From NCBI GenBank assembly GCA_027067775.1, contig JAMOVK010000071.1, positions 1 to 40,204 on the forward strand: DNA of 40,204 nucleotides, in the 5' to 3' direction. A program made the translations under genes and the position numbers. A model generated the notes under the pieces. That model was not told where the DNA came from, did no database searches, and saw only the letters and a list, made by a program, of their open reading frames with translations. Each line of letters starts with the position of its first letter. The stretch's first letter is position 1. The stretch is from Deltaproteobacteria bacterium (GTDB lineage: Bacteria > Desulfobacterota > Dissulfuribacteria > Dissulfuribacterales > QOAL01). Positions 16,535-24,200 of the stretch are shown in pieces.

Positions 16535-18020
16535 TATCAATTAACTCCTGTTTGAGTTTTTTACGATTAATTTTTCCATAGTTTCCAACCGGTAACGAAG
16601 ATACAATCCATATCCGCGATAATGTTTTTGTAGGACTGAGTTTGTCTCGTATTTTTTGATTAATGGATTTCAAAATATGGTGAGTATCAAAAAGATTTTC
16701 TTTTAGAGTAATAGCAGCACCTATCTTAATGATGCCATTTAGCGTTGTATAATCAAATACACAGCATTGGGATATGTACGAAAATTCTAAGATTATTGTT
16801 TCTATTTCCTGTGGAAATACCAATTCTGTATATTCATTGTTAAATGCATCATCATATCTACCATATAAATTAACAGATCCATCAGGGTTTAAACCCGCTA
16901 AATCCATAGTTTTAAACCATCCTTCTTTATCAATGACTTTCTGTGTTAGTTCCTGTTCCTTATAGTATCCCAACATATTATTTCCTCTTATTTTGAGTAC
17001 TCCGATCTGGGATCTATCAAAATGATCATCAACAGATGTATCAATTTTTATTTCGCAAGATAAAGGAAATCCTATGGATTGAGGTATGTCTGTAGAATGT
17101 TTGGGTGTCTGTCCAATACATATACCCGTAGTTTCTGTCAATCCATAGTAATTGTAAATCGGGACTGAGAAATGTTTTGAAAATGTTTTTGCCATCTCTA
17201 CTGAAAGCCAGTTGCCCGTTGACATAATATAGCGTAACGATTGAAATTTATCGGAAGATATTTTGTGTTTAAAAAGATTGATCTGTTTAATCAATACAGG
17301 CGAAGTCAGAAGTATAGTGGCCTTGAGACGATAGATAATGTCAATAATCTCCAAAAAAGAAGCTTGTTTGCTGTAATCAAGATATATAAATGAACTTTCA
17401 GATAAAAGAGGGACAATAAAACTATTTCTAATACCACTCACTGTATGTATGGGTGCAAGATTCAAAATTTTATCTTTGGTTGTCCATTGATAATTTTCGA
17501 AAACAATCTTGGCGCTTTTGAATAGGTTGTTATTTGATAGCATGACGCCTTTTGGTTTTCCAGTGGAACCCGAAGTATATAGAATAACAGACATTTCATC
17601 AGCCTTACGCTCTGCTGATATGGAGAGAATGCCTTCTTGTCTTTTATAGTTAATTTCCGATTCGGATAGATGAACAATTGTTTTCTTTTGATCTAATGAA
17701 GAACCAATATATATCTTTGCATGGGTTCTATCAAGAATATCCATTACAATATCTTTTGGATAATGAACGTCGATAGGTATATATACTAAATCGAGTAGCT
17801 GCGTCGCATAAAAAAGTGTTATTAAAATTAATTGGTTATTAGATTGTATGACGACTTTATCACCTCTTTTCAGCTCATACTGTTCAAGCTGGCAAGCAAG
17901 TGCATAGGCCATTTGATAGATTTCAGCAAAGGTAAACGAGATATCTGACGAAAACAGTGCTTTTTGAGGGGAATACTTTGTTCTCTGGATTAGATTTAGA
18001 AGATAATTGGCCTTAGCCAT
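16512..18020 (-). CDS. Stand-alone acyl-AMP ligase (AMP-binding family)
   Basis: First gene of the island's minus-strand operon, 502 aa. ANL motifs: LYTSGSTGKPKGV (148-159), NYYGLTET, GWFKTMDLAG where the usual TGD reads TMD, GRYDDAFN, and NYGKINRKK with the catalytic Lys about 483. It lacks a carrier domain. The size and motifs resemble amino-acid or acyl adenylating enzymes that load a separate carrier, as DltA does; the carrier could be the one fused to the next gene. ATG has GGAG a few bases upstream (TTGGAGTACC). Its leader is the right inverted repeat, ending 30 bases before the start codon. Codon use is strongly AT-rich. Substrate unknown. Confidence 0.9.
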   Translation of the reverse strand: MAKANYLLNLIQRTKYSPQKALFSSDISFTFAEIYQMAYALACQLEQYELKRGDKVVIQSNNQLILITLFYATQLLDLVYIPIDVHYPKDIVMDILDRTHAKIYIGSSLDQKKTIVHLSESEINYKRQEGILSISAERKADEMSVILYTSGSTGKPKGVMLSNNNLFKSAKIVFENYQWTTKDKILNLAPIHTVSGIRNSFIVPLLSESSFIYLDYSKQASFLEIIDIIYRLKATILLTSPVLIKQINLFKHKISSDKFQSLRYIMSTGNWLSVEMAKTFSKHFSVPIYNYYGLTETTGICIGQTPKHSTDIPQSIGFPLSCEIKIDTSVDDHFDRSQIGVLKIRGNNMLGYYKEQELTQKVIDKEGWFKTMDLAGLNPDGSVNLYGRYDDAFNNEYTELVFPQEIETIILEFSYISQCCVFDYTTLNGIIKIGAAITLKENLFDTHHILKSINQKIRDKLSPTKTLSRIWIVSSLPVGNYGKINRKKLKQELIDNGQSTPY

Positions 18021-18032
18021 GGTACTCCAATT

Positions 18033-18059
18033 TTTGCATATTTTTATGAATCCAAATAA
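18033..18059 (-). CDS. Possible short leader ORF (MHYLDS), right repeat
   Basis: Equivalent of the left leader ORF: AGGAA, then an ATG (within the repeat end at about 18060) opening MHYLDS and a stop near 18044, upstream of the first ligase gene. The two leaders share MHYLD and diverge exactly where the repeat ends. The given span is approximate. Translation is unproven. Confidence 0.2.
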
Positions 18060-18125
18060 TGCATTTCCTGTATCACTATCTTAGCTTCTGGCAATTTTTT
18101 ATTGGTTTGACCATTTGTTTTTAAG

Positions 18126-18176
18126 AAAAAACTCCTTTCTGATAGTTTGTATTCAGCAGAATAAAGCAGAAAGGAG
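18126..18176 (-). terminator. Intrinsic terminator/attenuator hairpin in right repeat
   Basis: Read on the minus strand, CTCCTTTCTG (18176-18167) pairs perfectly over ten bases with CAGAAAGGAG (18141-18132), followed by six Ts (18131-18126). It lies 100 bases before the acyl-AMP ligase start. Could insulate the island from the membrane-protein gene upstream or act as an attenuator. Confidence 0.75.
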
Positions 18177-18194
18177 ATACCCGGGAGTGAAAAG

Positions 18195-18203
18195 AGTATA
18201 TCA
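18195..18203 (-). promoter_or_regulatory. Extended -10 promoter element (right repeat)
   Basis: On the minus strand the bases read TGATATACT, i.e. TG-n-TATACT, at the same distance from the hairpin as in the left copy. No consensus -35 is seen. It would start transcription of the acylation operon about 11-12 bases before the hairpin. Confidence 0.45.
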
Positions 18204-18256
18204 AAGAAGCGAACAAAAGGCCAGATGGCCGACTTTACAGCAAAGAATCTCACAGG

Positions 18257-18283
18257 GTCTGGAGAAAAGGCTTTTCTACAGAC
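18257..18283. repeat. 27-bp near-perfect palindrome just outside the right repeat
   Basis: GTCTGGAGAAAAG, one G, then CTTTTCTACAGAC: 13-base arms with a single mismatch. It lies between the end of the small membrane-protein gene and the 205-bp repeat. No T-run follows on either strand, so it is not a standard terminator; it could be a binding site or an RNA-stabilising hairpin. Confidence 0.6.
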
Positions 18284-18297
18284 TCCTTAAAATTTGA

Positions 18298-18738
18298 TCA
18301 CGAATCCTTCCACTTAATCCAAAATATCCTGCTTGATGCAAAAAGTGCTGCCCCTATTGCAATGTAGATACTCCAGACCAACGACCTGTCTAGCGGACTT
18401 TTTCTCAAAACAACACCCAAAAATATCATGCCAGCTATCAGCAACCAGCTTTTTACAGGCATGAAACCAAAGAGACACGAGGGCTCGGGTCTGCTAGATA
18501 TTCTTGAGACTATCTTTAAGGCGGTTTTTTCCAAAACAACCTTTGCCTTGATTAGACCTGCAGCAAGGGCAACAATAACCCAAATGGGTTTGTATGGATC
18601 ATGGACAAAAATGATATTGAAAAGCCCTCGACAGAAGAGAAAAAGCCCTACCACAGACCACATAATGGCTGCGGTTAGCAGCTGGGTTTTTAGACATGCA
18701 ACAGGTGTAAACTTTCCTTTCTGCTTTTGTGCTAACAT
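18298..18738 (-). CDS. Hypothetical small inner-membrane protein
   Basis: A 146-aa protein that I do not recognise by family. It shows about four hydrophobic stretches (around residues 20-40, 50-68, 97-110 and 120-138) with basic residues between them, so an inner-membrane protein is likely. Base composition matches the host flank, not the island. It is the last gene before the right inverted repeat and shares its direction with the acylation operon, so read-through into the island would be blocked by the hairpin in the repeat. Ribosome binding site is weak. Confidence 0.65.
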   Translation of the reverse strand: MLAQKQKGKFTPVACLKTQLLTAAIMWSVVGLFLFCRGLFNIIFVHDPYKPIWVIVALAAGLIKAKVVLEKTALKIVSRISSRPEPSCLFGFMPVKSWLLIAGMIFLGVVLRKSPLDRSLVWSIYIAIGAALFASSRIFWIKWKDS

Positions 18739-18796
18739 GTTTTAGAAGCTTAAGACTGACATATAACTAAGTCAACTCCCGTCCAAATCGAAAAAA

Positions 18797-18840
18797 TAGG
18801 GCTGCCTGGGAGGGGAAGGAGAACAAGCAGCCCTAAAGGG
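18797..18840 (-). terminator. Terminator downstream of the DVU0772-like gene
   Basis: GGGCTGC at 18799-18805 pairs with GCAGCCC at 18827-18833 around a 21-base loop; on the minus strand the stem is followed by TATTTTTTC. It lies 57 bases past the stop of the 126-aa gene. Confidence 0.6.
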
Positions 18841-18889
18841 AGGAATTAGGAGGTATTTGAAAGGAGGAGTCCTTTGTATAAAATTCCTT

Positions 18890-19270
18890 TTACTCAACAG
18901 GAGGGCCAGAAAGCAGCTCGGAAAGCCATTTCTTTAGTTCTTTCGTAGGATTGTAGACACCAACCCCTGCCTTTTTGCCTCCTTCTTCAATAGACTTCAG
19001 AAAAAGCCTGCGATCCACTGGAATCTTGGCCAGTTCTTCCACATCTTTGGAGTCTCTTCTGAGAAGAGTTACCTGAGGAGGAGTCTCCCAGTCGTAAATG
19101 ACAAAATAATAAGACTCATCGTAACCACCTCTGACAAAATCATTACCTCTTGTCCAGCTTGCTCCCCACTCAAGATACATATCTACAGCCTTCTCAGAAG
19201 TCATGTTCCAATCAATCTTATTTACGATATCTCTTCTTTGCCTGAGTTCCTGAAGCCCCATTGCTGTCAT
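18890..19270 (-). CDS. Conserved hypothetical, DVU0772-like
   Basis: Soluble acidic protein of 126 aa: QELRQRRDIVNKIDWNMTSEKAVDMYLEWG at the N-terminus, then YYFVIYDWETPPQVTLLRRDS. From memory this resembles the family named after DVU0772 of Desulfovibrio vulgaris, a protein of unknown function widespread in sulfate reducers; I could not check this. It is a single-gene unit with its own strong promoter, an excellent AAGGAGG ribosome binding site eight bases before the ATG, and its own terminator, suggesting high expression. A Fur-like palindrome lies in the leader. Confidence 0.75.
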   Translation of the reverse strand: MTAMGLQELRQRRDIVNKIDWNMTSEKAVDMYLEWGASWTRGNDFVRGGYDESYYFVIYDWETPPQVTLLRRDSKDVEELAKIPVDRRLFLKSIEEGGKKAGVGVYNPTKELKKWLSELLSGPPVE

Positions 19271-19290
19271 ATTCTGGCCTCCTTTTTGTT

Positions 19291-19309
19291 ATTGAGAAAA
19301 ATTCTCAAT
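19291..19309 (-). promoter_or_regulatory. Fur-box-like operator
   Basis: ATTGAGAAAAATTCTCAAT, a perfect 8-3-8 inverted repeat. It matches the Fur pattern ATTGATAAT-n-ATTATCAAT except at the bases next to the centre. It sits just downstream of the predicted start of transcription and 21 bases before the gene, where a repressor would block. The regulator is inferred, not shown. Confidence 0.5.
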
Positions 19310-19317
19310 TTTCTTTT

Positions 19318-19346
19318 AATTTATTGGAGACCAACGATCTTGTCAA
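19318..19346 (-). promoter_or_regulatory. Sigma70-type promoter of the DVU0772-like gene
   Basis: On the minus strand TTGACA (19346-19341), a 17-base spacer and TAAATT (19323-19318). The -35 is a perfect consensus match and the spacing is optimal. The start point would fall near 19311, next to the palindrome. Confidence 0.75.
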
Positions 19347-19365
19347 GAGTTTTTAGATTTTTTTT

Positions 19366-19389
19366 GTCTTATTTATCAAAAAATAAGAC
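19366..19389. repeat. Inverted repeat upstream of the promoter
   Basis: GTCTTATTT, ATCAAA, AAATAAGAC: a perfect 9-base inverted repeat with a 6-base loop, 20 bases upstream of the -35 box and 67 bases past the YkgJ gene stop. Neither strand has a T-run after it, so it may be an operator rather than a terminator. Confidence 0.45.
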
Positions 19390-19455
19390 CATATATAGGC
19401 TTTTTTAGAAAATAACAAGAAAAATTTGCGACCTAAAAAGAAAAAATAAAGGCCA

Positions 19456-20262
19456 CTAATCCACCTCGATCTGTTCCGCCTCCACCACCTGCTCTATTAA
19501 CTCAAGCCTGCCAGCGCCAAACAGGGTGGTCATCAGCCAATCGTAACCGAGCTGAAGCAACGCAACATCATCTGTCTTTATCTCTTCAAGCCTTTCCTGA
19601 GATATGTTGTAAATCTTTAGAAAATTGCTCTTGAGCACAAACCGTTTGAATGCATCAAGATTATAGCAGGCCATAAAAAACATCTGGAGGGTCTTCTCTG
19701 GGATTTCCACAAAGGGCCCGAGACTCTTACGCCTAAGGATTATCTCTACCCATCCTTTGTTGTGCTCATCATATGGAGGGATACCCTGATTTTCTCTCCA
19801 CTGGGCAATAGTCATTTCCTGACCAAGGCCATGCCCCAAACAGTGACCCTCTTTAACAAGAGCGAAGAAACTTTCGTTATCAGAGATGTCAAAGTTATGA
19901 AAAAGCCCTGCTGCTATTGGATAGTAACGGCATGAAACTGGCCTGTCTTCATAAACACTACAGCCATCTTCTCCTAAAAATGGACATGCATTGTTTTTTT
20001 CCTCAACCAGCCTGATCATTGGCACGGGCAAGTCCGAAGCCTCTACCTTCCCAGGGGTTGTATAGGTTAAAAGGAACTCGTCTGAGGCCATTTGGAGACG
20101 CTGTTTCAAACGGATTATGTCATATGGTGTAAGAAAGGTGGAGTTGTTGTGACAACATTTTGTAAAACAGGCCAGATCCTTATCACAACTGAAACAGATA
20201 GTGCTGTCCAAATCCAGCCTAACAGGCACTATGGGTTTTTTTGAATCCTTTGGTGCGTACAT
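19456..20262 (-). CDS. YkgJ family cysteine-cluster protein
   Basis: A 268-aa cytoplasmic protein with the YkgJ/Fe-S-or-zinc-binding cysteine pattern: CFSCDKDLACFTKCCHN near the start and CPFLGEDGCSVYEDRPVSCRYYPI in the first half. Family members are thought to bind a metal or iron-sulfur cluster; function is unknown. The C-terminal half is helical without recognised motifs and contains an acidic tail. A reasonable promoter lies upstream, and AGGT precedes the ATG. It is divergent from the SDR gene. Confidence 0.85.
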   Translation of the reverse strand: MYAPKDSKKPIVPVRLDLDSTICFSCDKDLACFTKCCHNNSTFLTPYDIIRLKQRLQMASDEFLLTYTTPGKVEASDLPVPMIRLVEEKNNACPFLGEDGCSVYEDRPVSCRYYPIAAGLFHNFDISDNESFFALVKEGHCLGHGLGQEMTIAQWRENQGIPPYDEHNKGWVEIILRRKSLGPFVEIPEKTLQMFFMACYNLDAFKRFVLKSNFLKIYNISQERLEEIKTDDVALLQLGYDWLMTTLFGAGRLELIEQVVEAEQIEVD

Positions 20263-20301
20263 GTCTACCTCGTTTTTTGAACTTTTATTTTTTGTTTTTT
20301 T

Positions 20302-20330
20302 AGTATAAACCTAATCCTGAAGGTTAACAA
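20302..20330 (-). promoter_or_regulatory. Probable promoter of the YkgJ family gene
   Basis: On the minus strand TTGTTA (20330-20325), 17 bases and TATACT (20307-20302), 40 bases before the ATG. Confidence 0.5.
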
Positions 20331-20397
20331 AAGAAATCCATTGGTCATTTTATCTTTTCCTTAAGATTCTGATGCTTTTTGTCCAGGAGGAAGGTTT

Positions 20398-21282
20398 ATG
20401 GAATCACCGGTGGCAATAGTTACAGGAGCAATCAGGGGAATCGGGTTAGCTGTTGCCCAAACCCTGCTCAAAAACAGGGTCAGATGCATTGTTACCTATT
20501 TTGACTGGCTGGATGACCTGGATTCCATGCACCGGAGTCTTGAACAGACTGGAGGTGAATATGAGGCCATACAGACCGACCTCAGAACCAGACAGGGAGC
20601 AAAAAAGGCGGTAACAAAGGCCAAAGAATCCTTTGGCAGGTTGGATATACTTGTAAACAACATTGAAAGGGGGGGATGGCCGGTAGTCCATGGTCCCTAT
20701 ACACAGCAACAGTGGGACCTTGAATTTCAGACCACGGTTACTGCCAAGTGGAACCTTTTTGAAGAGGCCCTTGGCCTTTTAAAAAACTCGCCTGAAGGCT
20801 GTGTCTTAAACATCACTTCCATATCTGCCTATACTGGCCGAAGCGGGCCTGCCGGAATGGTCTTTAACGACTGTTACAGCATGTCAAACAGGGCCATTGG
20901 TCTTATGACAGAACAATGGGCCAGAACAGGAGCACCTAACATCAGGGTAAACGAACTGATGCTGGGTTTTTTTGAAACCAGGCACGGGCCGGGAACCCGA
21001 GGCTGGAGTATTCTATCAGACAGACAGAGACAGGCCATACTGGATCATCACCTGATTCCCCGCCTGGGAAACATGAAAGACATTTCAAAAGCCATAGAGT
21101 TTATCATCTTTCAAGCCCCCTTTATGACTGGCTCCAGAATCATCCTTGACGGGGGTTATCTCCTAGGGGGTGAAAGGGTTCCTGAAATGCCGGAAGGAGT
21201 GATTGAGCCTGGCGAATCTGTTTTTGGAGGCTCAAGGCCACCTGAGCCTAGCATTTCCAAAAAGCTTGCAACAGATGATTAG
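20398..21282 (+). CDS. Short-chain dehydrogenase/reductase-like protein with altered active site
   Basis: A 294-aa Rossmann-fold SDR. The cofactor motif TGAIRGIG is intact and VNNIERGG stands at the NNAG position. The catalytic Ser region is LNITSISAYTGRSGPAG and the catalytic Tyr is in NDCYSMSN, where the invariant Lys of YxxxK is Asn. An active classical reductase is therefore doubtful; it may use a different residue or have a binding role. A Gly/Pro-rich C-terminal tail of about 30 residues follows the usual SDR end. AGGAGG lies seven bases before the ATG. It overlaps the sensor kinase start by eight bases, so the two are probably translated together. Confidence 0.88.
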   Translation: MESPVAIVTGAIRGIGLAVAQTLLKNRVRCIVTYFDWLDDLDSMHRSLEQTGGEYEAIQTDLRTRQGAKKAVTKAKESFGRLDILVNNIERGGWPVVHGPYTQQQWDLEFQTTVTAKWNLFEEALGLLKNSPEGCVLNITSISAYTGRSGPAGMVFNDCYSMSNRAIGLMTEQWARTGAPNIRVNELMLGFFETRHGPGTRGWSILSDRQRQAILDHHLIPRLGNMKDISKAIEFIIFQAPFMTGSRIILDGGYLLGGERVPEMPEGVIEPGESVFGGSRPPEPSISKKLATDD

Positions 21283-24200
21283 GAAGTGGCTTGGCCATAA
21301 AATTACTGGCTGTCTCATCTTCATGCCTTTATGGCTTAAGGTAACTTTTTTGGGAATGTTTGCCTTGAGCCCAGGCATGGTCCAAGGAGCCCCACTAAAC
21401 AGACATGCTGTTGACGTATCAACCCAAGAGCAGATCTTTCTTGGCCCTTACATAGAGTATTTTGAAGATTCCAAGAGCAGGTTCAGTATTAACCAGATTG
21501 CAAGCCCTGGCTTTGCGGCAAATTTCAAAAGTTGCACCAGGACATCCCCTGGCTTTGGTTTTACCTCTTCAGCATTCTGGTTCAGGTTTTCCCTACGTAA
21601 TACCACCAGCCAGACGATAACCCGTTTTTTAGAAATAGAGTATCCTCTTCTTGATTACATAGATCTCTATGTCCCTGACGGAAAAGGCGGTTTCCAGGTC
21701 TTTAAGGAGGGAGACCGACAAAATTTTTCCAAGCGGCCCATAAGATATAGAAATTTCGTCTTTGTGCTTGATCTGCCACCCCAGTCAACAAAGACCTACT
21801 ATCTGAGGGTCAAGACCTCGAGTTCCCTAAACCTGCCTGCCCGACTGTATACCCAGGCGGGCTTCATGGACAAGATAGAAAACGAGGAGACTGCACTTGG
21901 CATTTACTTCGGTATTTTGTTTGCCATGTTGGCCTACAACCTCATTCTGTTTTTTACCATCAGGGAATCCGTATATCTCTACTACGTGCTGTTTGTAATA
22001 TTCTACTTTCTGTTTCAGCTGGATCTCACAGGGGTCGCCTTTAAGTATCTGTGGCCAAACAATATCTATTGGGCCAACGAGAGCCTGCCGTTTTTCATAT
22101 TTGTTGCCTATATGTTTGGCACCATATTTACAAGACAGATTATCAACGCCAAGAACTACGCCCCGTTGCTTGACAAAATACTTGTCGCCTTTATGGTTCT
22201 TTCTCTTGTCTGTGCGGCCTTGTGTTTACTTGTACCTTATGAAATTAGCATAAAGGCGGCTACCCTTGTGACCATGACCGTGGTGGTCCATATACTTGCC
22301 GGATTCTTGTGTTTTTTCAGAGGCTACCGTCCTGCCAGATACTATGCATCAGCCTGGTCGGTATCCATGGCAGGGGCGGCCATTTATGCCTTTAAGTCCT
22401 TTGGCCTTTTGCCAAACAATTTTATCACGGTATGGGGAATACAGATCGGCTCGGCCTGGGAAGTCATACTCCTTTCCATGGCCCTTAGCGACAGGTTGAG
22501 CCTGCTCCAAAAAGAAAAGGACGCCATACAGGCTGAATACACTCGAAAGTTGGAAGAGGCCAACCTGCGCCTTGAGGAATTTGCAAAGACCCTTGAGGAA
22601 AAAGTCCATAAGCGCACAAGGGAGCTTGAACGCTCAAATGCCCTGCTGAAAAAACAGGCTGATGAAATGAGGCTTGCTGAAGAACGGGCAGAACGGGCAA
22701 GCAAGGCCAAGTCTGATTTTCTTGCCAACATGAGTCATGAGATAAGGACTCCTTTGAATGCAATCACCGGTATCACCTCCCTTGCCCTTGACATGGAGCT
22801 TCCCGGAAAGTTGCGTGAATACCTAAAGATAATAAAGGTCTCTGCCTACTCCCTGTTGAACCTGGTTAACGACATACTGGATTTTTCAAAGATCGAGGCC
22901 GGCAGGATGGAGCTTGAAAAGACCGATTTTAGCCTGCTGGAAGTCATTGAGAATATTGCTGATATGTTCACTGAACTTGTTGCAGAAAAATCTCTAGAGT
23001 TCATCATAGACATTGAAAGCAGCGTACCGGACAGACTGTTGGGAGACCCGGTCCGTCTTGGCCAGCTCATTACAAACCTTGTGTCCAATGCGATCAAATT
23101 TACTGACCAAGGCCAGGTACTGCTTTCGGTAAGGCTGGTCTCGGAGGACGAAAAAAGATGCGTTTTGTGTTTCATGGTGTCTGATACTGGTATTGGAATA
23201 GAAAAAGACCGGCTGGACTACCTGTTTGACATGTTTACCCAGGCGGATTCGTCTACCACTAGACGTTTTGGAGGAACAGGACTCGGGCTGACCATCTGTA
23301 AAAGAATCGCCCAGCTGATGGGCGGCACTATCAGTGTCGAAAGTGAACCGGCAGTAGGCACCACCTTTACCTTTAGGGTTGAAATTGACAAGTCTGCCGA
23401 AGTTGACAGCCCTCCCATACACATAAAAGACAAATTAAAATGGTCCAGGCTCCTAGTAGCTACCCGAAACGATGCCCTTAGAAAAAGCCTGGAAAACATC
23501 CTGAAAAGATTGCATCTTCCCGAACCTAAAGCGGTTGGAATCGAAGAGCTTAGAACCTGCATGGAAGGACAGAGGCAGTCTTTGACAGAAACCCTTCTGT
23601 TTTTTGATGCAGACGAAATATCCATAAAGAGCCTTGTATCTCAGCTTGAGGTCCTGCCAGAAAACAGTGCGGCTATCGTTCTTTTCCCATTTGGCACTGA
23701 ACGGAAGATAAAGGAGGTCCAAGGCACTGCTGTCCTCGTCGTTCCTTGTCTCAAGCCTGTTACCGTGGGCAGGATCTCCAATGCACTTGGCCTGCTCTGC
23801 GGGCAACAGACAGATGAAGACAAGGAACGAGAGACCGAACATGTAAGATTCCAGGATTTGAACGTCCTCGTTGTGGAAGACAATGAAATAAACCAGCTGG
23901 TGGCAAGAGAAATACTTGAAAAGTTTGGGGCAAAGGTACGATTTGCCTCAAACGGTGCAGAGGCGATCTCAAAGGCCACTTCTGATACAGACATAATATT
24001 TATGGACATACAGATGCCAGAGATGGATGGCTATGCAGCCACCAAGACCCTTAGGCAATTACCTGAATTTTCAAAAATCCCAATAGTTGCCATGACCGCT
24101 GGGGTCTTCAAGGAAGACAGGCAAAGATGTCTTGCTGCCGGCATGAATGACTTTCTTATGAAGCCAATAACCCCAGAGTCCGTCCTTAATGCAGTGAAAA

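Larger units (their letters stand above)
18050..18254 (-). repeat. Island-flanking inverted repeat, right copy (205 bp)
   Basis: Reverse-complement partner of 11506-11710, about nine positions in ten identical by hand alignment. It points inward, toward the minus-strand acyl-AMP ligase operon, and contains in the same order an extended -10 box, the 10-bp hairpin with T-run and the MHYLD start. The two copies enclose about 6.3 kb of AT-rich DNA. No transposase or target-site duplication was recognised next to either copy. Confidence 0.92.

Noticed and set aside
18044-18253. 69-codon open frame over the right repeat, GTG start
   Set aside because: Same reason; the left copy does not keep the frame through to MHYLD, so a conserved protein is unlikely.
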